Shown one piece after another: positions 7,311-15,620 of a stretch of 26,006 nt of DNA. Source of the DNA: Bacteroidia bacterium (GTDB lineage Bacteria; Bacteroidota; Bacteroidia; Cytophagales; Cyclobacteriaceae). The translations under genes and the position numbers were made by a program. The stretch lies in contig JAENVX010000284.1 of assembly GCA_016650355.1 (NCBI GenBank), forward strand, positions 1-26,006. Reading direction: 5' to 3'. A model generated the notes under the pieces. The model had not been told where the DNA came from and made no database searches. It saw only the letters and a program-made list of their open reading frames with translations. The stretch's first letter is position 1. Each line of letters starts with the position of its first letter.

Positions 7311-9203
7311 ATGTGTGGTATCACAGGCATTTTTGCTTTTAACCTTGTAGGAAAGTTCAATATGATCAATTTGGCAGCCGCCACCATGATATTGGAAAAC
7401 CGCGGCCCAGATTTCCAGGATATCTACTCCGATCAATATGTTGGACTAGGCCATCGCAGATTATCGATTATTGACACTAGCGCTGCTGCCAATCAACCCA
7501 TGTGGGATGAGACAAAGCGATATTGCATTATCTTCAATGGAGAGATTTTCAATTTCCAGGAATTGAGAAAAGAACTGGAAGCTAAGGGCACCGTCTTCTC
7601 AACGCATTCCGATACAGAAGTATTATTGAAGCTCTATATTCGCGAAAAAGAAAAGTGTCTTTCTAAACTTAATGGATTTTTTGCGTTTTGCATTTATGAT
7701 AAGGAAGAACAAACGTTCTTTATCGCACGAGACCGATACGGAATCAAACCTTTGCTGTACCTGTTGGATGAAGATAAATTTCTTTTTGCTTCAGAAATGA
7801 AATCCATCCTCTCCTACGGGATAGAAAAAGAATTCGACTACACATCACTACATATCTACCTTCAACTCAATTACATTCCTGCACCCCGCACAATTTTTAA
7901 AAAAGTAAAGAAATTGTTACCAGGGCACTTTTTAAAAGTACATAATAGAAAGCTAACCGTTGAACGCTATTACAGCATCGAAATTCATCAGGTGCTATCG
8001 AAGATGGACTACACAAGTGCAAAGGAAAAATTAAAACAACTATTGGATGCTTCCGTGCAAAGAAGGCTTATATCCGATGTACCTCTTGGAGCATTTTTGA
8101 GTGGAGGGATTGATTCTTCAGTTGTTACCGCACTGGCAAGCAAGTACAAACCAGACCTGCATACCTTTTCAATAGGTTTCAAAGACGAGAAATTTTTTGA
8201 TGAGACTGAATATGCGAAACTGGTTGCCAATCATTACAAAACCAATCATACCGTTTTTTCTCTAACGAATCAGGATTTGTATGCACATGTTCATTCCATC
8301 TTAGATTATATCGATGAACCGTTTGCAGACTCTTCCGCGATCAATGTTTATATCCTAAGCAAGGAGACCCGAAAGCACGCTACCGTTGCACTTTCCGGAG
8401 ATGGCGCTGATGAATTGCTAGCCGGGTATAACAAACATTCGGCCTTTTACCGAATCATTAATAGTGGATGGAAAGAAAACGTTGTTGGTTCATTGTTACC
8501 ATTGTGGAGACTTCTCCCAAAATCAAGGAGCAATCCATTCGCCAATAAAGCTCGTCAACTACAGCGTTTTGCTGAAGGGATGAAGCTTTCTGCGAAAGAT
8601 CGCTATTGGCGTTGGGCTGGGTTTGCTAAAGAAAATCAGGCACTAGAATTATTTTCTGAAACTTCGCGCCAACACTTTATTCAAAGTGAGTATGACAGCT
8701 TCAAATCTGAATTACTAAACACCATTCCTGACAAGGAAACCGTCAACAACATTCTTCTTACAGATTTGCAATTCGTTTTGCCTAATGACATGTTAACCAA
8801 AGTGGATTTGATGAGCATGGCGAACGGGTTGGAAGTACGAGTTCCATTTTTGGATTATGAGGTGGTTAATTTCATTTCATCACTCCCCGATGAATATAAA
8901 ATCAATACGGACTTAAGAAAAAGAATTCTTCAGGATGCATATAGGGAGATTTTGCCAGCACAACTTTATAACCGACCCAAGAAAGGGTTTGAAGTACCTT
9001 TGTTAAAATGGTTTAAGAAAGAAATGAAGTCATTGATTCAGGATGACCTCCTATCTGAAAAACTTATTAAAGACCAAAATATCTTTAACTACTCAGAAAT
9101 TGAAAAGTTAAAGAAGAATCTCTATTCATCAAACCCCGAAGACATTCACGCCAGAATATGGGGATTAATTGTCTTTCAATGGTGGTGGAAAAAATATAGT
9201 TAG
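7311..9203 (+). CDS. asnB: Asparagine synthetase (glutamine-hydrolysing), class II
   Basis: A 630-residue cytoplasmic enzyme that makes asparagine from aspartate, using glutamine as nitrogen donor and ATP. I chose the ATG at 7311 because it places Cys2 (MCGITGIF) as the N-terminal nucleophile of the class II amidotransferase domain; an in-frame GTG at 7260 would block this. FNGEIFNFQELR and RDRYGIKPL mark the glutaminase domain. SGGIDSS (264-270) is the ATP-pyrophosphatase loop and SGDGADELLAGY (362-373) a conserved synthetase motif. It is longer than E. coli AsnB (554) and close to the Bacillus type. Some relatives of this length amidate sugars or peptides in surface polysaccharide loci, but no such locus is seen here. 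The DUF4260 gene follows after 15 bases and is probably co-transcribed. Confidence 0.93.
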   Translation: MCGITGIFAFNLVGKFNMINLAAATMILENRGPDFQDIYSDQYVGLGHRRLSIIDTSAAANQPMWDETKRYCIIFNGEIFNFQELRKELEAKGTVFSTHSDTEVLLKLYIREKEKCLSKLNGFFAFCIYDKEEQTFFIARDRYGIKPLLYLLDEDKFLFASEMKSILSYGIEKEFDYTSLHIYLQLNYIPAPRTIFKKVKKLLPGHFLKVHNRKLTVERYYSIEIHQVLSKMDYTSAKEKLKQLLDASVQRRLISDVPLGAFLSGGIDSSVVTALASKYKPDLHTFSIGFKDEKFFDETEYAKLVANHYKTNHTVFSLTNQDLYAHVHSILDYIDEPFADSSAINVYILSKETRKHATVALSGDGADELLAGYNKHSAFYRIINSGWKENVVGSLLPLWRLLPKSRSNPFANKARQLQRFAEGMKLSAKDRYWRWAGFAKENQALELFSETSRQHFIQSEYDSFKSELLNTIPDKETVNNILLTDLQFVLPNDMLTKVDLMSMANGLEVRVPFLDYEVVNFISSLPDEYKINTDLRKRILQDAYREILPAQLYNRPKKGFEVPLLKWFKKEMKSLIQDDLLSEKLIKDQNIFNYSEIEKLKKNLYSSNPEDIHARIWGLIVFQWWWKKYS

Positions 9204-9218
9204 AACCTAAATTATAAC

Positions 9219-9587
9219 ATGAAAAACTTACTGCGAATTGAAGAAGCATTTATGTTTGGCCTTGCACTCTACCTTAATTCCTATTTGCCTTTTGCACCCT
9301 GGCTATTTTGGGCTTTGTTTCTATTGCCCGACATAGGAATGTTAGGGTATTTGGTAAACACACGCACTGGTGCCTTCACGTATAACTTACTTCATCATAA
9401 AGGCATTGCCATTTCCGTTTACCTTACGGGTTATCTTCTCGTCATTCATGAGTTGACATTAGTTGGTGTAGTGCTATTTGGGCACAGCTCCTTTGATAGA
9501 ATTTTTGGCTACGGATTAAAATATGACGATCACTTCAAGCACACTCACCTGGGTTGGATAGGAAAAGCGAGTGCCCAAATAAATTAA
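9219..9587 (+). CDS. DUF4260 family integral membrane protein
   Basis: A 122-residue, very hydrophobic protein with about four membrane segments. It matches the DUF4260 pattern as I recall it: a start LLRIEEAFMF, the central FLLPDIGMLGYLVNTRTGA followed by YNLLHH, and the C-terminal FDRIFGYGLKYDDHFKHTHL then GWIG. The family is widespread in bacteria and has no established function. The conserved Asp, His and Arg residues close to membrane edges could be functional, but this is a guess. It starts 15 bases after the asnB stop and probably shares its transcript; a functional link with asparagine synthesis is unproven. It ends 30 bases before the convergent GH32 gene. Confidence 0.8.
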   Translation: MKNLLRIEEAFMFGLALYLNSYLPFAPWLFWALFLLPDIGMLGYLVNTRTGAFTYNLLHHKGIAISVYLTGYLLVIHELTLVGVVLFGHSSFDRIFGYGLKYDDHFKHTHLGWIGKASAQIN

Positions 9588-9617
9588 TTTGGATCTTTGT
9601 TATAACCTGATAACCCT

Positions 9618-11168
9618 TCATTGCTTTTGCGAAATAGCCATTAGGGGAAATATGGTCATTGCCTTAATATTTACCCCTTTTTTAACAGCCCGTGCTTTGA
9701 GAATGGAAAATGGTTTATTTGGGAAAAATATTTCAGTCATCACTAGTGTTCCATCATCTGCAAACAACTCGACAGAGGCGATATCAATAAATAATTTTAG
9801 TCTGACGTCATTACTTTTCATAATTCGATGACCAAAATGCTTCCCACCAAAAACTGGTGAAAAATCCTGCTTGCCTGAATTCCTCCGATCAATATAAAAT
9901 TGATTGGACTCCCCGTGTAGACCAATCAAAAGTTTTTCTCCTTTCATATTGCTCAATTCAATTTCAAAGTCATTGTCAGCTGAACTTCTCGTTAACTCGA
10001 GCACAACTTCCACTTCGCTTTTCGGAAGGGTAATTTCTTTACTTAATGAGTCAGCCGCATTTAAAAAGCCTGGCAGAGATATTTCACTTCCATCTCGTAA
10101 CGATTTAATTTCTTCAACAGGCATAGATGACAGGCTCAAACCATTGTCACTTTGTGTTAATGATAACACACGCGGAATGGTCATCGCACTTCGCCATGCA
10201 TAAGTGGGAACTCTATTTGCATATTGCCAATTACTCATCCAACCCATAAAGAGTCTCCGGCCGTCAGTCGCAGGAATATTTGACCAGGTAACCCCAGCGT
10301 AATTATCCGGACCATAATCAATCCAACGGGTAACTGTATCCTGTGGCGAGAATTTATTTCCGTCAAAATCACCAACAAAATACTGAGTTGCTGATCCGCC
10401 TTGTGGTCCACCAGGATTGATACTTACGAACAGTACCCACTTGATGTTTCCTTGTTCATCTTTAAGGGAAAATAAATCTGGACACTCCCATACACCACCA
10501 TGTGCGCCTAGAGCATTACCAAACTCGCTGAGTTTATTCCAACGTTTCAAATTCGGTGAACCATAAAATTCGATATGATCTTTGACAGCCAGAGCCATTA
10601 CCCATTGCCCGGAAACTTCATTCCAGGAAACTTTCGGATCACGAAAATCTATAATGCCGGGATTGATTAGAACGGGGTTGTGCTCATACTTTGTCCAGGT
10701 TCTACCTCTATCGGTGCTGTAGGCAATACCTTGAGTCTGAAAATCATTTCTCTTCGCTTTCTCACCTTCGGCTAAATGATACGTAAAAATGGCAACCATT
10801 GCCGGATTTTCGAGTGAGCCAAACCCAGACGTATTCTGATGATCGATTACCGCACTGCCAGAAAAGATGTAACCAAGACTATCCGGATACAACGCGATTG
10901 GCAGATGCTGCCATTGTACCAGATCTTTACTAACAGCATGACCCCAATGCATTGGGCCCCAAACATTGCTATCGGGGTAATGTTGATAGAACAAATGATA
11001 TTCACCCTCATGATAGACCATACCGTTGGGATCATTCATCCAGTTTTGCGGTGGTGTGAAATGAAATTTCGGCCGATACGTTTCGCCTTTATCAACAATA
11101 GACTCATTTCTCTTTTGACATGAGCTGATTAAAAGTGTTGAGAGCAGAATCAGGTTTAAGATTTTCAT
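9618..11168 (-). CDS. GH32 beta-fructosidase lipoprotein (levanase/invertase type)
   Basis: A 516-residue exported glycoside hydrolase that cleaves beta-fructofuranosyl bonds in sucrose, levan or inulin. The signal LLSTLLISSC gives lipidation at Cys17. The five-bladed propeller carries all three catalytic motifs: WMNDPNG (43-49) with nucleophile Asp46, RDPK (176-179) with stabiliser Asp177, and ECPD (228-231) with acid/base Glu229. Residues about 360-516 form the usual C-terminal beta-sandwich. Residues after the lipidated Cys (QKRNE) show no acidic surface-export signal of the type known in Bacteroidota, so a periplasmic-facing position is more likely than the cell surface. It lies 34 bases downstream of the sugar porter gene and is probably its operon partner. 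Preference for sucrose, inulin or levan cannot be decided from the sequence. Confidence 0.93.
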   Translation of the reverse strand: MKILNLILLSTLLISSCQKRNESIVDKGETYRPKFHFTPPQNWMNDPNGMVYHEGEYHLFYQHYPDSNVWGPMHWGHAVSKDLVQWQHLPIALYPDSLGYIFSGSAVIDHQNTSGFGSLENPAMVAIFTYHLAEGEKAKRNDFQTQGIAYSTDRGRTWTKYEHNPVLINPGIIDFRDPKVSWNEVSGQWVMALAVKDHIEFYGSPNLKRWNKLSEFGNALGAHGGVWECPDLFSLKDEQGNIKWVLFVSINPGGPQGGSATQYFVGDFDGNKFSPQDTVTRWIDYGPDNYAGVTWSNIPATDGRRLFMGWMSNWQYANRVPTYAWRSAMTIPRVLSLTQSDNGLSLSSMPVEEIKSLRDGSEISLPGFLNAADSLSKEITLPKSEVEVVLELTRSSADNDFEIELSNMKGEKLLIGLHGESNQFYIDRRNSGKQDFSPVFGGKHFGHRIMKSNDVRLKLFIDIASVELFADDGTLVMTEIFFPNKPFSILKARAVKKGVNIKAMTIFPLMAISQKQ

Positions 11169-11202
11169 TATTTAATTTGAGAGTGTTTGTAAAAACAGAT
11201 TT

Positions 11203-12519
11203 CTATTCCTTAATCAATTTCTTACTTAATTCTTCCAGCGAAACACCCTTTGTTTCGGGCATCATAAAGCCAACAAATAGTAATTGAAATACCATCATGA
11301 TGGTAAATACTAAGAACACAACTCCTGCGCCAATGGTAGAAAACAAAGTTGGAATTAAAGAAGGAATTAAAGCAGCCAAAACCCAATGGGTGGAACTACC
11401 AAACGCCTGGCCAGAAGCACGTAAATGATTAGGAAATATTTCTGAAATGAAAACCCAGATAACCGAACCTTGGCCAATGGCATGTGCTGCTATAAAGAGG
11501 AATAAAAATATGGGAACAGACATGCCCGGCCAACCAAAAAAGAACGCTGCTGCAACAAGACCTAGTGAGACTATGTATCCCACCGAGCCTATATACATCA
11601 AAGTCTTTCTACCCAGTCTATCGATAAGAAATACGCCAAACAATGTAAATACCAAATTGGTGATACCAATACCAACACTGCTTAATAAGGCTGTACTTTC
11701 AGCCAAACCCGCTTCCTCAAAAATTCTGGGAGCATAATACAAAAAGGCATTAATACCCGAGAACTGATTGAAGAAAGCTATAAGAAAGGCAAGCATCAGT
11801 GGAAACCTATATTTCTTCATGAAAATATTTTCATGCTTTGGTTCCCCGCCAGTTGTTGTCAATTCCGTTACAAGCTTATCTACATCAACGCTTGGATCAA
11901 TAAGCTTTAGTACTTCTTTCGCCTCATCATTTCTAAATTTCGAAATTAACCATCTTGGACTTTCGGGAAGTGTTAAAACAAAAAACGCATACAGGATAGC
12001 AGGAAAAGCCTCTACACCCATCATCCATCGCCAGGCATTTTCACCAACATCGCTTAATAAAAAATTGGAGAGAAAAGCCATTAGAATTCCCAAAACAATA
12101 TTAAACTGATACAGTGCCACCAACCGACCTCTATCTTTAGCTGGAGCAATTTCAGATATATAAGCAGGAGCTGCTATGGTGGAAGCGCCAACACCCAAAC
12201 CACCAATAAATCTAAAAAAGGCAAACGTAATCGGATCGTTTACCAATGCAGAGCCAATAGCGGATACTGTATAAAGTACCCCAATTATGAGTAATGTTTT
12301 CTTACGTCCTAATTGATTGGTTGGAATGCCTCCGAAAAAAGCACCAATAACAGTTCCCCAAAGCGCCATAGACATAACCACCCAACCATGAAAAGAATCG
12401 GAAGAACCCCAAAGAGCCTGAAGTGTTTTATCAGCTCCGGAAATAACTACTGTATCAAATCCAAATAGGAAACCTGCCAAGGCTGCAGCTATTGACCATC
12501 TTAATATTTTGTTGTTCAC
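11203..12519 (-). CDS. MFS sugar porter (probable fructose/hexose-proton symporter)
   Basis: A 438-residue inner-membrane transporter with about 12 membrane segments. Sugar-porter signatures are complete: LGRKK (70-74), RFIGGLGVG (103-111), PESPRWL (185-191), QFSGINAFLYYAP in the seventh segment, DRLGRK in the second half, and PETKG near the C-terminus. The family imports hexoses or pentoses with protons or by facilitation. The start is GTG, placed at the beginning of the first conserved segment; no nearer ATG fits. Because the GH32 fructosidase follows after 34 bases, fructose is the most probable substrate, but this rests on context. It is first gene of the unit. The 111-base gap to glnS should hold the promoter, where I see no perfect -7 element. 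Confidence 0.9.
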   Translation of the reverse strand: MNNKILRWSIAAALAGFLFGFDTVVISGADKTLQALWGSSDSFHGWVVMSMALWGTVIGAFFGGIPTNQLGRKKTLLIIGVLYTVSAIGSALVNDPITFAFFRFIGGLGVGASTIAAPAYISEIAPAKDRGRLVALYQFNIVLGILMAFLSNFLLSDVGENAWRWMMGVEAFPAILYAFFVLTLPESPRWLISKFRNDEAKEVLKLIDPSVDVDKLVTELTTTGGEPKHENIFMKKYRFPLMLAFLIAFFNQFSGINAFLYYAPRIFEEAGLAESTALLSSVGIGITNLVFTLFGVFLIDRLGRKTLMYIGSVGYIVSLGLVAAAFFFGWPGMSVPIFLFLFIAAHAIGQGSVIWVFISEIFPNHLRASGQAFGSSTHWVLAALIPSLIPTLFSTIGAGVVFLVFTIMMVFQLLFVGFMMPETKGVSLEELSKKLIKE

Positions 12520-12630
12520 AGTGTATTTAGTTAGGTGAGTAATTAAAGATGAAAAAATCCGCCATATACAATTAAGAATCTCATCAGTTCTAGATTGATC
12601 AGCTTAAAGGTAACGTATTGTCTGAATTTT

Positions 12631-14292
12631 TTATCTCTTCTGCTCTTTCGCCCACATATCGCGAAGAGTTACAGTGCGGTTAAATACCAATTTATCCGAA
12701 GTTGAATCTTTGTCCAAACAGAAATAACCCGTGCGAATAAACTGGAACCGGTCTTCAAGAGTTGCATTTGCCAATTCAGGTTCAACATAAACTTTTGGTA
12801 TCACATGAAGCGAATCCTTATTGAGATAGTTTTTAAAATCAGCTTCAATCTTATTGAGATCCTCCACTTTAAAAAGGCGGTCGTACAACCTCATCTCTAC
12901 TTCCAGTGCATGTGGTCTACTTACCCAATGGATTACACCTTTTACCACCAGGCCTGAAATATCCGATCCACTTTTACTTTCCGGAACATATGTACATCGA
13001 AGTTCGGTTAAATTTCCAGCCGTGTCTTTAATAACTTCATTGCATTTGATGATGTAGGCACTTTTCAATCGCACCATTTGGCCAGGTGCCAGCCGAAAAT
13101 ATTTTTTAACAGGTACCTCCATAAAATCATCCTGCTCGATATACAGTTCGCGGCTGAAGGGTAAGTTCCGTGAACCTGACATTGGGTCCTCCGGGTTGTT
13201 TTCACTGGGCAACATTTCTGATTTTCCATCGGGATAATTGGTGATCACCACTTTCAAGGGATTGGAAATGACCATTCTCCTCTGCGCAAGCTTGTTAAGG
13301 TCTTCCCTCACACAAAATTCAAGTAGACCGATATCAATCAAATTTTCTCTTTTAGCCACGCCAATCTTGTCACAAAATTGACGAATGCTTTCAGCTGTAT
13401 ATCCCCTCCTTCGCATGGCTGAAATGGTAGGCATGCGAGGATCATCCCATCCATTTACATCTCCCTCATTTACCAATTGGAGTAACTTACGCTTACTCAT
13501 AACTGTGTATGTCACATTGAGACGGGCAAATTCATACTGACGTGAAGGATAGATTGCAAGGTTTGCAATAAACCAATCGTACAATTCTCGATGCGGAACA
13601 AACTCAAGTGTACAAATGCTGTGGGTAATGTTTTCAATTGCATCACTTTGTCCGTGCGCAAAATCATACATGGGATAGATGCACCATGTGTCTCCTGTGC
13701 GGTGGTGATGCGCATGCTTGATCCTGTAAATAATAGGATCACGCATATGCATATTTGTGCTTGCCAGATCAACTTTTGCACGCAGTACCTTTTCTCCATC
13801 CTTATACTTACCTTCTTTCATTTCTGTAAACAACTGAAGGTTTTCCTCGATGCTCCTACTGCGATATGCATTAGGTGTTCCGGATTTTGTAGGTGTTCCT
13901 TTTTGCATTGCAATCTCTTCACTGGTACTATCATCTACATACGCCAAACCTTTCTTAATTAAGGCAACCGCAAATTCATAGAGATGACCAAAGTAATCTG
14001 ATGCATAAAATTCATTCGTCCAATTAAATCCTAGCCAGCGAACATCATCCTTGATGCTTTCAACGTATTCAGTTTCCTCGGTGATTGGATTGGTATCATC
14101 AAACCGCAAGTTCGTTTTGCCTCCGTACTTCAAGGCTAGTCCAAAGTTAAGGCAGATGCTTTTTGCGTGGCCTAGATGCAGATATCCATTGGGCTCTGGA
14201 GGGAATCGCGTGCATATACTTTGGTATTTCCCACTCTTTAGATCTGTTTCTACAATTTCCTCAAGAAAATTTAAACTCTTTTCCTCTGCCAT
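12631..14292 (-). CDS. glnS: Glutamine-tRNA ligase
   Basis: A 553-residue class I aminoacyl-tRNA synthetase, almost identical in length to the E. coli enzyme (554). It charges tRNA-Gln with glutamine in the cytoplasm. The ATP-binding HIGH-type motif is PPEPNGYLHLGH (31-42), and the KMSKS-type loop is VMSKR (264-268). The C-terminal half carries the two-barrel anticodon-binding domain, including EDPMSGSRNLPFSRELYIEQ. Its presence implies direct glutaminylation rather than only the Glu-tRNA amidation route. It lies 111 bases downstream of the sialidase-like gene on the same strand. The gap suggests its own promoter, but read-through is possible. Confidence 0.97.
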   Translation of the reverse strand: MAEEKSLNFLEEIVETDLKSGKYQSICTRFPPEPNGYLHLGHAKSICLNFGLALKYGGKTNLRFDDTNPITEETEYVESIKDDVRWLGFNWTNEFYASDYFGHLYEFAVALIKKGLAYVDDSTSEEIAMQKGTPTKSGTPNAYRSRSIEENLQLFTEMKEGKYKDGEKVLRAKVDLASTNMHMRDPIIYRIKHAHHHRTGDTWCIYPMYDFAHGQSDAIENITHSICTLEFVPHRELYDWFIANLAIYPSRQYEFARLNVTYTVMSKRKLLQLVNEGDVNGWDDPRMPTISAMRRRGYTAESIRQFCDKIGVAKRENLIDIGLLEFCVREDLNKLAQRRMVISNPLKVVITNYPDGKSEMLPSENNPEDPMSGSRNLPFSRELYIEQDDFMEVPVKKYFRLAPGQMVRLKSAYIIKCNEVIKDTAGNLTELRCTYVPESKSGSDISGLVVKGVIHWVSRPHALEVEMRLYDRLFKVEDLNKIEADFKNYLNKDSLHVIPKVYVEPELANATLEDRFQFIRTGYFCLDKDSTSDKLVFNRTVTLRDMWAKEQKR

Positions 14293-14403
14293 AGTGTGGA
14301 TATAATAAGCTGTAAAGGTAAAGATTGATGGTATGAAATAACAACGGCTGGCGTTCAGAAGGAAAATTTTTTCAGGCAGCTAACCTGGAATTCTTCGAAG
14401 CGT

Positions 14404-15480
14404 TTACTTTAATCCAGGCACCACATGGACCTTAATACTACCTTCCCCTTCCCAGGCTATTAAATAGTTTTTATTCTTTAATGCCTCAATAGTTGGAAAT
14501 GAGCCTTTACCAATAACAAAAGGCTTTGGCTGAGCAGACGAAGCAAAGTAAATCTGCTCTTCATCAGACCAGGTAACTCCATAATTGCTTCCGGAACTTG
14601 CAATGTCGCTTTGCTTGCCAGACCCAAGTTTCCTTTCCCCTTGATTCATAGAAGATATAAAGACATCACCTTCTCTTCTCCAGGTAGACATCACCTCACC
14701 AGTATTGTAAACTGTTAAGCCACCTCCGTCCATGGGACAGCCATTTAATTTCCATGTGCCTTCACCGATCTTGACGGGTTCACTAAACTGAATGGATTGA
14801 TTTCCTGATTTCGCCACATACATGTCGCGGGAGCCATTTAACCAATTGCGAAACATTACAAAAACGTTCTCTCCACTTACTGCAATGGTAGGTTGGCAAC
14901 ATTCACAAACAGTACTATCCGGTGAGCGGTATACCAAAACATTTTCTTCCCATTGAACTCCTCCACGTAAAGACTTGCTTAGGTAAACCTTATTCTTATT
15001 ATCATCACGCAAATCTAACCACGTTGCGTAAAAAATATCCACTTGATCACTGCCAACCGAAGCGAGTCCTTCTTTAGCAACGCGTGGAACATCATTAATT
15101 TTATTTTTTTTTGACCACGTATTCTTAGAATGTTCTAATGAGTAGGCATACATATCTCCAGGCTTGTTCATGGCCACAATCAAAGTATAGTTGGCAGACG
15201 ATGATATTTGTGGGCCCCTTGCCATGCCAAGGTGAAGGTTGCGTAAGGTGTCCACCAGAACCTCTTTCAGAAATGTTCTTCCGGAGTCATTTGATTCAGC
15301 ATAAAAAATACTGTCACCTACACCATAAGTCATTCTTACAATCCCTGTCGTATCCACGCTCAACGAAGGCTGAAACCCTCTTTCCACAATAACCGAAGTT
15401 TGGTGGGTACTCCTCTTGCATCCTATCATGCAAATAAATGACCAAAGGAATAATAAGACTGTTTTTCGGATAGTAATCAT
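14404..15480 (-). CDS. Sialidase-fold (BNR/Asp-box) lipoprotein with CxCC motif, function unknown
   Basis: A 358-residue exported protein. The signal ends CMIGC, with lipidation at Cys21. The remainder looks like a six-bladed sialidase-type propeller, with a good Asp-box SNDSGRTF (63-70) and weaker blade repeats such as WLDLRDD (154-160). I see no clear arginine triad or Tyr/Glu pair of a true exo-sialidase. Its striking feature is CECCQP (192-197) followed by NGCPMDGGG (246-254); four cysteines and Met250 close in a fold could form a metal site or disulfides. Automatic names such as exo-alpha-sialidase should therefore be treated with care. It is downstream of dnaA (140-base gap) and upstream of glnS on the same strand, neither of which hints at function. 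Confidence 0.75.
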   Translation of the reverse strand: MITIRKTVLLFLWSFICMIGCKRSTHQTSVIVERGFQPSLSVDTTGIVRMTYGVGDSIFYAESNDSGRTFLKEVLVDTLRNLHLGMARGPQISSSANYTLIVAMNKPGDMYAYSLEHSKNTWSKKNKINDVPRVAKEGLASVGSDQVDIFYATWLDLRDDNKNKVYLSKSLRGGVQWEENVLVYRSPDSTVCECCQPTIAVSGENVFVMFRNWLNGSRDMYVAKSGNQSIQFSEPVKIGEGTWKLNGCPMDGGGLTVYNTGEVMSTWRREGDVFISSMNQGERKLGSGKQSDIASSGSNYGVTWSDEEQIYFASSAQPKPFVIGKGSFPTIEALKNKNYLIAWEGEGSIKVHVVPGLK

Positions 15481-15620
15481 CGCTTCTGAAACTCACACTG
15501 GTAATAAAATGAAAGTACTTTACAAATGGCCGATACTCACCCTAAAACATACTCGTCACGAATCAACAAAAAAAGATATTAAAAAACTCAGGGCCCGAGA
15601 TAAAATAGGCTATAGACGAA

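Noticed and set aside
7167..7436. Minus-strand frame of 89 codons overlapping the asnB start
   Set aside because: It covers the promoter region and first codons of asnB, has no recognisable motif, and the opposing gene is certain.
9599..9614. Hairpin GTTAT/ATAAC between the convergent DUF4260 and GH32 genes as a terminator
   Set aside because: Only five AT-rich pairs and no T run on either strand.
9589..9831. Plus-strand frame after the DUF4260 gene
   Set aside because: Almost all of it lies antisense to the GH32 C-terminal domain and its composition is that of a shadow frame.
12583..12599. Imperfect palindrome ATCAGTTCTAGATTGAT upstream of the sugar porter, a possible operator
   Set aside because: The arms are uneven by one base, the site is single, and no regulator gene is nearby. 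Too weak to call.
14404..15480. True exo-alpha-sialidase assignment
   Set aside because: The fold and one Asp-box fit, but I cannot find the arginine triad or the Tyr/Glu nucleophile pair, and the Cys cluster is foreign to sialidases.
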